Shown here piece after piece: positions 26,162-39,640 of a stretch of DNA of 64,000 bases. The position numbers and the translations under genes were made by a program. Source of the DNA: Sipunculus nudus (lineage: Eukaryota > Annelida > Sipuncula > Golfingiida > Sipunculidae); contig CM049314.1 of assembly GCA_026874595.1 (NCBI GenBank), positions 11,834,729-11,898,728 on the forward strand, read 5' to 3'. Every line of letters begins with the position of its first letter. Position 1 is the stretch's first letter. The notes under the pieces are model-generated. The model worked only from the letters and a program-made list of their open reading frames with translations, ran no database searches and was not told the origin of the DNA.

Positions 26162-27605
26162 TATATATATATATTTATATATGTGGAACTGTCTAGTCTT
26201 ATATTTTGTAAATATTTAAATATTTTGATGTATGTATACTGCTTAAGTTTTGTTTCGCAGTTTCCTTTGTGTATGTCTAATTTTCTAAATGTACTGCATG
26301 TCGGTTGAGCATTTAAAATAAATGCAAGAATCCCGTCCATGGCCAATCTAGAGACTGAATAACCAATACTCATCATATAACGCAAATGAGAAGTTTTGAA
26401 ATGTGGTTGCACGAAGTAGATAGGTAGACTGTCTGCAGCGACGCATTATGCCGCATTACTACCAAATATAAACATATAGGGCGAATGTCAACATATGTTA
26501 TATCAATAAAATATAAATTAATAAAATAGGCTTACCCGAAAGGAAAATTTGTCACTCAAGAATCCCCAAACAATTCTTCCAGCTGAGTTGAAAGCATTAG
26601 CAAAAGATCCAACCACCCCAAGGAAGAAATCGTCCTGGAGGTATGACTGGGCATACACCTGTGACGAGATAAAGCACAACTTATTTAGTCGGTAATATTT
26701 TGTGATCAGATAAATTGTGTAAGACAGTAAGTGTAAGAAATAAAGGCTTCTGTGGTCTAATGTTGGAGCCCAGGATTCACAGCCGAAAAGCCCGCTTGCA
26801 TAATGTCAGCCGATAAAGCCCAGACATTTCCACAGTCGTGTATCAGTCCTAAACACGTGCGAATGATACGGTGTTATGACCCAGCAATGGGAGATATTAC
26901 ACACCCAGGGCCCGCAGGTGCGCAAGTCACCAGGCGTAGGTTACACCTAGACAACCCAGTCACTGCTTTAAAATAATAGTGCTAATACTACTTTAGAATA
27001 TTAGTGGTCCAAGTGAGACAAATCAAACTTAGGTAATCACACTCAGCTAAAAGAAGCACTGCCACCTGGTGGTATATTATAGACCTGTTATATATCTGAC
27101 TGTCCCCGTATTTTGGGATAAAACCTACTCGGAGTTTACGTCTGCATGGAACCACGTTTTATTTTACTCTTTTTAGCGGCAAACATAAATTTAAACGAGT
27201 TTTCAGGGTCTGGCTACATCAGAATATAAATGAGAGGAAGCAGGTGCTACCGCCCTGTCACGATGTCCTAACCCTTAATGGAATTCTGCAGAGGTATATA
27301 TGGAAATTATCATTGTGTACGTACGCAATAAAATGGAAGGGTTACATCGAACGAAACAATAAAAAATATGAAAATGGGCAAAAATATTACGATTAAACAA
27401 TAATATAATTATTAAAAAAAGATAAAGAATCTCCTTACATTTAAAATATGTTTACCATGGTAGAAAGTGATATAATTACAAAAACTAATTTAATTTCAGA
27501 CTTTTTAAGGAGATTGAAATATATAGGCATATTATAACAAACTAGAAATACATAAATGTTAGAATACTAAAAGCAGGGGAAATACTTGTATTCTGTATGG
27601 AACAT

Positions 27606-27651
<46 letters not shown>

Positions 27652-27843
27652 CTATTAAATATATTAAGTGAAATGTACAAGTCTTGAATTATAAATTATA
27701 CTTGGTAATAAATGTGTATGACTAAAAAAATTCAAGAAAAATAAATAAAAGATCGTTTACACCAGCAGGGCCAAGGGATTATTTTTAAAGTCTGAAATAC
27801 CCCCCCCCCCACACACACCCTCCCCGCACCCCCCGCCCTATAT

Positions 27844-27896
<53 letters not shown>

Positions 27897-30800
27897 CCTT
27901 GTACAGAGCAGTTGCGGCACTGATAGACTGTCCATTGAGGAAAAATATGAACCATAGCATCCAGAAATATCTTGTTCGTAGCATTTCAAGGGGAGAGAAA
28001 TCCAAACGGCTGTTTTTGCCCCTGAAAGTGCGACACAAAATTAAACCAAATGTTTACGTCACTTGCGATTGGTTATTAGCAGCATGCCTAAAAAACCTTT
28101 ATCACTTTAACATGCCCGAAATGAGTATAAATTTAAATTACATAAATTAATATCATTAAAAGTAAATTTACAAGTAATGTGCCAAAATCTATCAATTGTG
28201 ATAAAAGTGATCGATATGAAAATCTTAGAAAAAATTGCTCATATCGGCAAAAATAATAGATAAAAATGTGAATAAAGGAAAACAATACTTCAGCATGTTT
28301 TCCTAACTTATTCTTTTATTGAATGTTATTTATATGCATGCGTCTGCAATAACACATAATCATTATTATAATTAATTGTTAGACACAACAGGAGGACAGC
28401 TATTTCTAGCCTGTACATTCTAAAGTCCGTGTCTTACTTAGTTTCGTTCTGATTGTCATCATGGATGTCCTTGTCACTTATACATGGGTGGTCGATGTCT
28501 TCTTTTTTCTCCAACAATGGCAATGTTTCTTTATTCTCCTGAAAAACATAATAAACGCTCCATTTACTTATAGGACTGCGCAGTAGCAGAAGGCACAAAA
28601 GTATTGATGCAATCGGTTTTTCTTGATATATGCAGTTTGGTCATTTAAATATCGAATAAGCATTTTGGCCTGAAGAGGCTCATGGTCATATAAAAGAGTA
28701 AAACCTAATAACTCAATATCTTAACACATGTTACCGAAAGTGATAAGATTTTAAATTGGTTTAAAATAAGTGTTAGCGGAAAACTTGATCTTAGGGCACT
28801 AGGAATCGAAAAGAACATTCACAGTCTTTCATAAGGCATTAAAACCTTAAGGTTTAACCTCATAAGTAGGCCTACATGTTTATGGATATTTATAGTGTAA
28901 ATGTCAATGACACTGTGCATGAATGACAAAGAGAACGAACAGAGAAGGAAAAACGAGAATAAATAAATCCCCCTTGTTACCTGATCATTCGGGACACTAA
29001 GCATTGGAGTGGCTATACCTTGAAGTACCAAATAACAGCCGCCAAGAATCAGGAACACATACGGAACACGATCGAGCAGTTCGTCTTGCGAAAAGTACCT
29101 GCAAAACACATCGCAACTGTCTATATCATTTTCTGCATATAACGGCACAAAAAAGTTAGGAATTGATTATCGCATGACACGTTTAGGGTTGTGCAAATTG
29201 AACTCTGCAAGTAGTCTGCAGGTGGATTGCCGGTTAGCCGTGACGAAGAGACACCTGGCGGAATATTCGTTACGCTGCTACGGCCCATTACCTTTGCAAA
29301 AAATACACCACGTTATAACCACATAACAATATAATGTTACATACTAGAACGTAGATCTGTTTGTATATCAAGCTCCCGTGGCACTTGATATACACCCTAT
29401 TTTGCTCTGAATATTCATTCATTATTTATTTATTAATATTTATTAATTATGAATAATTACTCTGCCAGTTTGACTGAATATTGCTCGGTATTGTCACCAG
29501 GTAGCGGGGAATTAATGAAGGATGTGAAAGATAACCAGTCAAATACACTCTTACACTGACTCGGGAGTGAATTTCTTAAAGGCAAACAAAAAAAGTAAAG
29601 GTTTTATTTGTGCCAATACATGTGTTTAGCTCATGAATTAAAGAGCATATTATGAATTGTAATTATATCGTCTCTAGCCGAATTCAGTAAACCAAGACAA
29701 GCCAAACAGGGCATAACAAAAACGTGGTGTAGTGAAGCATTGTGTTTCATATTTTGACGTTTAATCTGTGTGTACTTTCCCTCCGAAGACTATGATCTTG
29801 CGGGGATAGAAAATATGAGGCTCCTCTGCATAACAGCGTGTTACTTTAGTCATGTCCGTTTAATAAGATTTCCAACACATTATAAATGAAAAAGTCGCGC
29901 GTATTTGACCTCTCTCTGACCATTTTACAACTCACCTCTAATATATAATTTTTTAGTGAGAATTTGAAAGAAGATGAAGGATTTTATAGCTCGTTTTTCC
30001 CAAAGAATGTTTTGAAGCCACGTTGGACCTTTTAATTTGTCCATGTATTCTCAAACAAATACTAAAACAGTCTTTTATTAATATGAACTGCGATTACGGC
30101 CTACGTCAAACCAAAACTAGCCAATCTGTTCACACTTCTACCCTTTCTTCACAGATTCGTCAACAGAAGAACTTAGGCCATAATATATAATTATTTACAG
30201 TGTTGCAAGGAGATATGAACTCATTACACAGTAACCATTTCGCTCCTTGCAATAACTTCTTATCCAGGGAAATCGTTGTTTTAAGCCTGAATGGCACATT
30301 ATCACCGTTTGATAATTTAATTTAAAATCTGACTCATTATCAGGCATAAGATGCTACATCACGGTATTGACTGAAGGGCCAGACTTACCTGGGCACCGTC
30401 ATGTTTGCTGGGTAGTCCGGCACGAGGTTGCCGGGGTTTATAAACCCGGTCTGGATCTGTGTGACCACGAAAGCTCCCCCACCAAACCCAGCCAGTACCA
30501 GCCCTGTCACCAGCCCCTTCTTCTGTGGCAGCCACTGGAGAGAGGCGAGACTATTAACGGTCCTTTTCCCCCCCCCTTAAATATGACACAACAACATTTA
30601 ATGTGTATTAATTTACAACTATATTCCCCTGACACATCGTGAACATAATTTTAAGACTTGCATCGTCATTCGGAGCACCGTTATTGTAGCTTTTTCATAT
30701 ATCTGATGACAAAAAGAATCTGCGGATGAATGTACACGTAATGAAACTGTAAAGTGTGACTTCAAGCACAGGCGCTTGAATCCTTATTTATAATAAAATC

Positions 30801-32623
30801 TTCATATCTCCAATGTTCTTATAGATGCGACAATGAAATCAGGTCGAACGATCCAAAATTAAAAGGGTGATACTATGTTATCACTTGTTATATGACAAGG
30901 TAGGCAAATCGGCCAAAACCTTTCGACGGCGGCCATTCCAGCTGGGCTGCGCATCAATAGCCTGTCAACGAAGGCCGCTTCCGCCGACGTTTGGAATGGA
31001 CGACGTCGAAGTTCAGACATCGCCACAAAAGGTTATCAAGGTAGCTTGTATTGATGGTTGAAAACAATGGAATTTGCATGGATTTAAGTCTGTTACTCCC
31101 GTAGTATTGAAAGCTCTAATGGATTAAGCATAAAAGGATGATAAAGCGAGTATAAGCGGGTTGAGAACGTAATTTCGGCTGAGGTGCCTACCTTTCAGAA
31201 AAAGGGATAACAAGTGATGCCGTTTTATTATTGGGTCGTTTGACCTGATTTTGTCGAATTATCTCTAAGAAACATTGGAGATATGAATACTCGATAATAA
31301 ATAAGGATTCAAGCGCCTGTGCCTCAAGGCCTGTATACGCCATGTGACGTTATCATCATGTATCCTGCCCATGCTTGTATAAGGAGTTACCTGAATGGCA
31401 CACGCCACAGGTATCGAGTAACACATTCCCACTCCGAATCCGTACAACACACCATACGTCAAGAGCAGACCGGCAAACGACCACTTGATGGTAAAATATG
31501 AAACCATAACGCTGGCACTATAACAGTAAAAGCAAATATAGACATTTCCCAGTTGTACATATTTGATCTATAAAGACAAGCATGTGATGTAAGGTTATAT
31601 TAAAAGTGGATTTATGTATATGTTCGTATGTATATTATATTGTGTTAATCATCCATGTATATGAATGCGATAAAAACCATTTCAGACCCATCGGCATTCC
31701 AACATGGCTGCAAGGTCACGCTCTTTGAATTCCTTTCGCTCACATTTCCTTAAGAACCGTTAAAGCAATTGCCATGAAAATTCTAATGAATATTGACACC
31801 TATGAGAGGTGTACTAGCTCCGTGGAATTTCCGACCCGTCGGATATTCTATATGGCTGCCAATCAGCGATCTTTGAATATCTTAATAATTCTTCGAGGAA
31901 TTGCCATGAAGATTCCTAACATCTAATATGGACAGAAGATGTCATTTTAAGGAACTAGGCACCGCGGGGCCTTAACTGAGGACCTTTAGGATCCAAATCA
32001 TTTTAGTTCAAAATATACCAAATGATTATCAACAAAAGTCTGTGTCAGAGATTGGATGTGTAAAAGCCTTCCTGGTATTCCCTTGGACTTCCACATGATG
32101 GATTTTACTGTATGCTCATTTAACTAACCTTGTATTCTGATACAAGCATTCCAAAGAAATGGTATTTAAATATATGTCTCGCAGTGTAAACTGCCCATGT
32201 GTGTTTCTGTTTAAAATTTGCGAGTGTTTATTACATCTCCTACTATTACGATACTTTTTCGATTTAACAAGATTAAGTAAGATTTTTAACAAAGTTGTTA
32301 CATTAAAGGCCATGTTCCCAAAATAGCTTTATTACATAATCATGAAAATTATATAAATCCTTTGAGTACCTGATGATCAAGCTCCCAATAAGAGAAGTAA
32401 TCCTAGCGCCCAATGCTCTCATGCTGAATCCCGCAACAAACATTGTCAGACAGTGAAAAAACGCCCCAACGCCCCCGAGCCAGGTGGTGTCTATCAAGCG
32501 AAGTGTTGCCGGGCCGCTGCGTGCTCGGATGTATGACGTCACATATGGATTCAAATTTCCTGATAAGGTTAGAAAATTATTCATGTTAATTAATATTGTT
32601 TATTCTGTTTTCCTTTCAATTTT

Positions 32624-32716
<93 letters not shown>

Positions 32717-32910
32717 TACCTTCGTCAGGTGTTCAAAAGTAAACCACCTGACGAAGAAGCATGTGCGCTTCCAAAGCTCGTGTGTTAATAAACATGTTAG
32801 TTTATCGAAAAGGGGTGACACTTTCTCTCCACCTGCACTTCGACTACAGACTAACAATGCTTTACCATAAAAAGTTGTATTTACTTACATTATCACACGT
32901 ATACATATCT

Positions 32911-32952
<42 letters not shown>

Positions 32953-33055
32953 ATTTAGCAATACAAATCTTACCGATGGTGTAAATGCCGCCCAAAGAGA
33001 AGTGGATAATCATACCTCCCACGACCGCCAACCAGGCTTTCACTGTTTTATTCAT
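22628..33055 (-). CDS. MFS transporter gene C (OFA / monocarboxylate-carrier type), one exon not found
   Basis: Minus-strand paralogue of gene B. Exons, high to low: 33055-32974 (start MNKTVKAWLAVVGG), 32559-32370, 31517-31391, 30534-30389, 29098-28981, 28538-28438, 28021-27898, 26658-26536, 24977-24759, 22683-22628 (tail YDAKKPAGKRM, stop TAG). Eight of the ten lengths and all phases equal gene B or differ by whole codons; exon 1 and exon 6 are shorter. Landmarks: GNLNPYVTSYIRARSG, LPQKKGLVTGLVLAGFGGG, TGFINPGNLVPDYPAN, GRIVWGFLSDKFSFR. The expected 100-nt exon 10 (HIGYVGLYS region, TM11-12) was not seen between 22684 and 24758. Direct splicing of exon 9 to exon 11 would shift the frame and change the C-terminus. 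The gene is either damaged or has a diverged or relocated exon 10. An acceptor just upstream of the ATG (near 33072) suggests a 5'UTR intron. Start chosen by alignment to gene B. Confidence 0.82.
23339..23566. repeat. 25-bp minisatellite in the gene C terminal intron region
   Basis: Nine imperfect units resembling AGAAATGAGCTACATTATCT plus about five variable bases. Unit starts are near 23366, 23391, 23416, 23442, 23466, 23491, 23516, 23541 and 23565, so the period is almost exactly 25 bp. It lies where exon 10 of gene C would be expected. Confidence 0.8.
23870..24250 (+). other. Higher-GC island with TATA-like box, possible solo LTR or promoter relic
   Basis: Contrasts with surrounding AT-rich intron. 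It has a TTTATATAGAGG motif at about 24016, followed by GC-rich sequence including GGCCGGC and GCCGCCGG. It lies in a gene C intron in antisense orientation. The open frame 24006-24242 has no recognised homology. LTR status is a guess; no tRNA primer site or paired copy was seen. Confidence 0.2.
25036..25079. repeat. (AT)n microsatellite in gene C intron
   Basis: About 22 dinucleotides, close upstream (in gene sense) of exon 9 of gene C. Confidence 0.95.
26126..26180. repeat. (AT)n microsatellite, interrupted
   Basis: AT repeat with AAAT and TTT interruptions, in the intron between exons 8 and 9 of gene C. Confidence 0.95.
27610..27651. repeat. (AT)n microsatellite
   Basis: About 21 TA units in intron 7 of gene C. 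Confidence 0.95.
27847..27894. repeat. (GA)n microsatellite abutting a 5' splice site
   Basis: 24 GA units on the plus strand, which is (TC)n in gene C sense. The tract starts three bases inside intron 7, so the donor reads AAG|GTATCTCTCT. Poly-C and CCCCACACACACC stretches follow at 27799-27830. Confidence 0.95.
32627..32707. repeat. Compound (TC)n(TA)n microsatellite in gene C intron 1
   Basis: About 22 TC units run directly into about 18 TA units. Confidence 0.95.
32720..32756. repeat. Perfect 12-bp stem hairpin, possible retroelement end
   Basis: Arms CTTCGTCAGGTG (32720-32731) and CACCTGACGAAG (32745-32756) with a 13-nt loop. They lie between two microsatellites. The CCTGACGAAG followed by GCATGTGCGCTTCCAAAGC resembles the terminal sequences of Penelope-like and other retroelements (inference). 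Confidence 0.6.
32913..32949. repeat. (AT)n microsatellite beside gene C exon 1
   Basis: About 18 units, only about 25 bp downstream (in gene sense) of the first coding exon of gene C. Confidence 0.95.
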
Positions 33056-33146
33056 GATGTTCGCAATATCCTTAAAAAAAAAATATTGTAATTATATATT
33101 CGAAGCGGTAACAACTTTCATGTACGATTAACACAAAAGGTTACAT

Positions 33147-34223
33147 AGTTCAATATACTTTCCAATTTATATTAAATTCGGATATTCATTAAAGAAAACT
33201 GCAGGATTGACTATAAAACAGGTTTCTACATACCAGTGTTTAAATCTAATATGTTATATAACAATCAAACATTTAAGATTTTGTCAAAGTTTCGAATATA
33301 AGGGCATAATGGTTCATTTCGAATCAGATGTTCCCAAGGCATATTCTGTTATGAAAATATACACGCTAGCCACACGAGAGGTTTAATTACGGTCAGTCGC
33401 ACACGAGGGGTACCAGCATACATTAATAATGAGTCGTTTCACTTTTAAATTATCGATGAGTTAGTATTCAGAAACAGCTGGAGTCACCCTCATTAATGTC
33501 GCAACCTCCCCCCCCCTCCTTAATGCGTCCAGGTATTTGTTAGTAAATAAACTGCTGACACTACGTCATATATCGGGAAGGTTCATCACGTTTCGGAGAT
33601 TTAACGTCAATATTTTTGGCCAGTGCGACTGTTGATCGACATTTTTAAATACTGAATCAGATAAATCTATCAAAAGGACACGAATACACAACAGGAAATT
33701 AATACCACCAGAAAAGATTATGAGGAAATGAATTGGGTTAAGATAGACCAAAAAGGTGTTAATTCAATATAGTTCCCTGAGCTCTCGGTTCAGTTATATA
33801 TTTCAAATAAAACTGTCAGTCCATAACTGTTTCACGGCTGTTCATCCCTACATGAAGTTTATACGTGAGAACCCAGAGAATGTCTGAATACTAAAACAAC
33901 GATTAAGTAAAGCGACTCGTGTTCAAGGTATGCTGGCACCCCCTTGTGCGCGACTGACCATAATTAAACCTTTCACGTGGCTTACTTGCACATGTTTCAT
34001 AACAAAATATGCCAAGAGAACAATTAATTCAAAATGAACCATTATGCCCTTATTAATGACACTTTGATAACATGTTAATTATAAAAAAAGTGATAAAAAT
34101 AAAACGTTAAAAAACATGAAGGAATCGTACAAGGTTCAGTAGAAGCCTGTTTTATAGCAAATCCTACCCTTTTCATTTTCTGAAAATCCGGGGTTTAAAA
34201 TAAATTGGAAAGTATATTGAACT
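33147..34223. repeat. Foldback: long inverted repeat with ~300-bp arms
   Basis: Left arm about 33147-33450 and right arm about 33905-34223 are reverse complements. The outer ends are AGTTCAATATACTTTCCAAT (left) and its complement ending at 34223. Interior matches include GGCATAATGGTTCATTT, GGCATATT(C/T)TGTTATGAAA, GGTTTAATTA(C/T)GGTCAGTCG and AAAACAGG(T/C)TTCTAC. The central about 450 bp carries a poly-C stretch near 33508 and no gene. It lies immediately upstream of the gene C start, probably in its 5'UTR intron or promoter. Confidence 0.8.
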
Positions 34224-36000
34224 TTGTGTACTTTATATCTTAATCATACATGACCATTTTAATAATATCACCTTGCAGACTACCGTAAACATGCCCGTCG
34301 TGTGTTTTTTTTTTCTTGTAGGCGTCTACTTAACGGGAAGGAATCTTGGATTAAATTTGAAAAATGCAATTTCAATGGTTTCAATAGAGACTGAAATGGT
34401 TCAAAGTTTCACTTAAACACTAAATCCTAGAATGATATGTCTTTAAGGAACTGACTGACATGAATAAGGGAAACACTCACAAGGGTATGAAAAAGGAATG
34501 TTTTGAAATGATAGATTTAATAAAAGTATATGAAGTATCATTGAATGGACTAGCGTTCCGAAACCAAACTAGTACCAAGGTATAAATAGTTGTTTTTTTA
34601 CGTCAAAAAGATATTAATAACATGTCTTAAGTTATGTTACCTAGAAATTATAACCACAATTATGTGAATTTAAATCATACAGCAGCTGCTAATCCTTGGT
34701 CGATGACTCAGCAGCAGGTAAATGTCTTAGCATGCAAAAGTAAGGACATGTATTAAGGTCAATACGACAGATTTGAGTAAGAAGGACAACTATTCAGCAA
34801 GTAATAACCTTGATATAAACAGAAAAAAAAATTAAAAACCTGTACCTAGTAGCTGTCATCTGATGCCGAATTATATATTGTTGTGACCGCTATGGACCAA
34901 GAAGATTCTGGTGGACGGGACCCGAGTGTTTCAACCACGAATGACGTTCCGTTAGTGTCCGAACATGAAAAGGCGTGAGAGGTGGATCAATGGTTTGCAT
35001 GCGGGCCAGGTGACACACCTGTTTATAAATTAATAATATCTGACCAGGTCCGAATTCCCGCCAATGCTGCACTCCGTCCACAGGGGTGATACACTGCAGT
35101 CTTTCTATATCCCTTTCGCTTTAAAGCCCGCCGCTTTGCAAATTTGTATTGCAAGGTTTTCTCGGTTTCGCCACCATGTGGAAGAATAGTAATCAAACCA
35201 ATGAAAGCGTCATCTAAAACTTAGTATAAAATACCTATTGCGATACAAGAAACTCAAACCAATGTCTTGCCTGATTTCGTGTAAATTTTTATTTTAGCTG
35301 ACATCGTGTTAATTATTTTTTTAACCCAGCTCATTCGCAAAATGAAGCTTATAACTCTGCCATATCAATTTCCTGTCAGATCAAGTCATATATACGGTTC
35401 AGATGGTCACCTGATTTCTAGCAATATATAGGAACTGTTACCTTATGGTTTGTCACGCCTGAACAACTTTTGTTTCTGTTTGTAAGAAATCGTAAATCTA
35501 GAGAAACTCGTCAAGTAACGAAAAGATAAGGCTGGTAAAGTGAAGATATCGTGTGGTATGGTATTATCAGGAATAAAGCCAAGAATCAAAAGTTGACTTT
35601 AACAGAGTGTAATGGTGAGTTTAACGGAAACTTACGTTCATGTGGACCAGAGAAGTATTTAGTGGAAATGTGCCTTGCCGATACAGGAAGAAGTGAAAAT
35701 TACTGATAATAGAGAAATCTTAACAGAGTATTGGATTTAGAAAACACTAAACCGTGTTACATTGCCGTGATTGTGCTGTAGTATTTCACTGAACCAGCGA
35801 GGCCGTTTGTTGGATTTGGGTGTATCATTCCAGATGGACATTGTACGAAAAACAGGGGCTTGCTGTGTTACAAATCCTCATTTTCACACAGGAAACACGG
35901 AAGGCTAGAGAATTTTACAGTGACTCACATCATGAAGCAAAAGATTTTAACTGTAGAAATTTCTTAAAATTTAGGCTGTAATGGTGCAACTTGAGGTACC
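34224..36000. other. Intergenic, possible first exon/promoter of gene C near 34.85-35.1 kb
   Basis: No gene recognised. 34860-35100 has higher G+C than its flanks, and on the minus strand contains TTTATAAA followed by CACCTGGCCCGCATG. A possible donor (CTAG|GTACAG) lies near 34845. This could be a non-coding first exon of gene C, but that rests only on composition and weak signals. Confidence 0.25.
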
Positions 36001-38131
36001 TTAAAATCTGGGGTAGTTTTTAGTTATGGCGATAGCGCAACGTCCGCCGTCAACCGTCCGCCATCTGTTACTAATTATCTCTACAGCTGCTACAATTGAC
36101 ATCACGAAACTTTGCAATCTTATTTCAGGTTTAAATTGCATGTGATGAATATGCAAGAATTAGAATACCCTTTGGCGACAACACATACCCTGATCTACTT
36201 TCTGCAGGCTTGATTGATCTTTCAAGATTTTCTAAGAAAATTGTAAAGACATGAAATTTCTGGCATCGGAGATGATATTGTATCCCAGGAAAAATAAGGC
36301 CCTAAACAAATCTAAAAAAAGCATATTCTTACATTGGACAAGGCCTTGGCCACCAGGTTCAAGGTCACAAATGTTTGATCGTGTCCTGGATGTGTAACAA
36401 GGCTAAAAAAAAAATACTTGAGACCTGGTCTACCAAAACTTGAACATTAACTACAAATTTTAAGAATTGCTTTTACATTTCAGATTATATCAGCTAAAAC
36501 ATTTTCTGTCTATCGAGTGAAAAGTAAATCAAAGGTACATACAATATTTAATGAAATATTAAGGTCAGAGCCACTCTCATAGTAAAGATCATGGCCCAAA
36601 TTTACATAGACTTTATCCCATTACCCATATCTATGCATGCGCAGTATTTGAAAGAAATCTGTCCAAAAGTTTTTTTGGGGAAAATGCAATGACGGGTATT
36701 AAAATGAACGAAAACAAGAAAGGGATAATAACTGTCACCCGTACCTGACAAAGCTATCCAAGATCTTTGTTTAACTTGAATTTTTATCAATCCATGCATC
36801 ACTTTTTGAGAAACTTGTGATTTTGTGTGATTCTCACAAATATGGACTTATTCAAGGTCTAAATTACTCTCAAAGAAAGGGTCCTGCAGACAATTTTTCT
36901 GCAGCAGCTTGAACGTGCAAAAACCACAGTATCCCAGACTTTGTGACAGCTCGGCGTCCTTACGTCCTTAATGATCATGTGACCACCCTGTGATTATGAG
37001 CTACAGGTGGTGCCATCTATGTTGACGTACCTTCTATTGGCGGAAATTGTCTTTTGTGCATTTTCCAGGTTAAGTCATATATTACTTTATACATTGGCTT
37101 TCATATCATAGTCAACCATTCCTCAGAGGAAAAGAAATAAAATGAATACAAATTTTGTCAAATCAATAACAAGACATCGTCTTCACGGAATTGCAAATGT
37201 TATCAATCTCAAAATGACTATTCTGTTATCCCCCAAGCTATGTCATATATTGGCTTTTATATCACAGTCAACAATTCCTAACAGGAAGGTGAATAAAATA
37301 TACATTCAGTCAAATGATTTTCAAGATGGCGTCCTTACTGTTGGCGGAACTTCACTGTTGCCAATTACAAACTTTATACAAGTGACCCATGGATCATGAC
37401 CCTCAGTTGACTGTAATTTGGTTTTTGCTATGATACTATATGTATTTATGTACTAAAGCAAGTATTTAAGGTAAATGAGTTTATGATAACCGGATTTCAA
37501 CCATGTGGAGGTCGATCCAATGGTTACAATTTGTGACAACTTTCATGTTTCTGGCACCAGCAGTCTTCAGGAACTGGTGAAACTTTCCACGATCAATAAA
37601 AAAAAAAAAAAAAAGAATCATTGCAATCCATGCATTAATTATCGAGATACATAAGCCCCTGTATCAAATTTTTAATTATTCTGCGGTGTCAAAACAGGCT
37701 GCATAACTTGATGAATACGGGTCACATGGACCTAACTTCAGGGGTCCAGAGGAAACTTTCAAGGACCTCCCTGGATATTACGTAAGTGGTTTCTAGGTCT
37801 CACGATTAAGTTTTGTGCCCTGTTAAAGAAAGGTCATCTGATCCGACTGCTTTAACATTAGGGGGAAATGCGCAAAAATCGAAAAATACAGGTGGTGCCA
37901 CCAGTCTTCAGGAACTGATGATACTGTTCATGATCAATATTCAAAGCAAGAACCATGGTTAACCATGCATTAATTATCGGAGACAGGGGCCTTTGTATGG
38001 AAGGCCATATAAGTCTCTAGGTCCAGCGATTAAAATTGTGCTCTGCTAACAGCCAACAGGGCTGCTAGACGGAAAGATGAAGAACAAAGGGGGGTCACTA
38101 TAGCTCAGCATATCATAAAGTCAGCTGAGCT
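36001..38131. repeat. Intergenic dispersed-repeat region
   Basis: Contains several degenerate repeat copies. An about 130-bp unit occurs twice (near 37075 and 37240: GTCATATATT, TATCA(T/C)AGTCAAC, ATTCCT). A CAGTCTTCAGGAACTG(G/A)TG segment occurs twice (37559 and 37903). AGGTGGTGCCA(T/C)C palindrome-like motifs lie near 37003 and 37890. The region ends in an AGCTCAG...CTGAGCT hairpin relic at 38102-38131, the 3' end seen in the repeat family at 44.4 and 59.5 kb. No coding sequence is supported. Confidence 0.5.
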
Positions 38132-38823
38132 AAAAAATCAGAAAAGATCAATACTTAAGCTTTCAAATAATGGTAGACAGTTGCCCTCAGCAATGAACAT
38201 TAGCTGAATTTTAACCGATTGGAATAATTCTGAAAATGGTGCGACTTTCTTCTTAATTTGTTTTTCAAAGAATTTCATTGCATATATGTCTTTTGCCAAA
38301 TATCCCTGGAACAGCTGCAGCCATAAGCATCATATTTCAGTGAAAAAATGACAATATAACTGCTGTTTGATAATTATCTGCAGGTGTAACCACCTTTGGT
38401 GAAATAAGTTTTGCAAAGTGATCTTATCCATTTTTCTTTGGATAAGTCAAGAAAGAATAATATTTTTATATTATGATAAGTGATTCTGTAGCAATTGAAA
38501 ATTAAGATGCAGAGAGAAAGAGTTAAATCTAATTAATTTTAAAATTCTGTCTTTATAGAAATTTAACTTGTATCAGTTCGTTTTATTGATATAAACACGC
38601 AATGTGAGTCCCAAAGTATATTTAGAATTGCTGCAACTGTTGATTATGTGACTTGTAAGCATATGTTAGCCATAGATGGTGCCACCTATGTTAAACTGAT
38701 GTTTTTTTTTCACTTCCTCTGATTTATTTCTTGGCAAATTATCATGAATGAACATTGAACCCCTTGGTCTCTTGTTTGGTATTTAGCATGAACTTTTTTC
38801 TATTTAACATATTTTTAATATGG

Positions 38824-39640
38824 AAACAAGAGCACCGCAAACGGAGAAAATATGCCCGTTGTGTATCTGGTGACCTCTGACCTAATTAAATATGAATGAA
38901 TTTTGATGAGAAAGTTATTCAGGTAAGAAAGTCTATTGGTAAATATGTATTATGAGTTTCGTGTAAATCCATAGGATTTTTGTAAGACATCAAGGTACCT
39001 CCAAAGTGTGGTGACCTCTGACCTCATTAAATACGCATGTTTTTCCCTGGAAATTGGACCTGATGCGAGATATTTTATTGATTAACATTCCTATCTAAAT
39101 CCTTCATATACTTAGTAGTTAATCACGGCGAGACCAGTGACTTTATGGAATAAGTGTGCACGTTGCCCATAACCAAACTTGGGCAAGATAATCTGTTGAT
39201 AAGTACTTATGGCGAGTTTTATAGTGTCCCTGGTAAGTTATCACGGTTACACTCTAATATGTTAACAAATGGATGGACGGATGGTGGGTATACCATAATA
39301 ATGATGTCATTATGGGCATATAAAAAGGAGGGGGACACCCTGTATCTCTTCCACTTTAATCAGTCCCTTGAAGCAATCTCCAGATTATATACCAAGTATG
39401 CATACCAGTCACATGATCAATATCAACCCCAACCAGAGTATCAAATGGGCAGTGAAGGCTCACTAAACGAGTCTGACTTTCAGAGAGCTCAATATTTGGA
39501 ATGATTTTAGGTTTCCATATGTTCTCAGGTTATCCAGTAATGTTAGGTCAGAAGTTACTAGGTCAGATGTATAAAATTTGTACCCTTGGGCTGAAAGGCC
39601 AGAAAGATGGGCCATGAATGGTCACTATAGCTGAATTTCA
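38824..39640 (+). repeat. Repeat family R2, copy 1
   Basis: Starts with GAGCACCG. It contains internal units spaced about 136 bp and headed GTGACCTCTGACCT (38873, 39009), each followed by GAAATTG/GAGAT and TATTG motifs. It then has GGATGGACGGATGGTGG and ends in a decayed tail. It is collinear with 40655-41310. The ORF at 39154-39504 is translated repeat and not a gene. Confidence 0.65.

Noticed and set aside
32484-32870. 128-codon plus-strand frame with Ser-Leu and Tyr-Ile runs
   Set aside because: Antisense of gene C exon 2 followed by translated (TC)n and (TA)n repeats.
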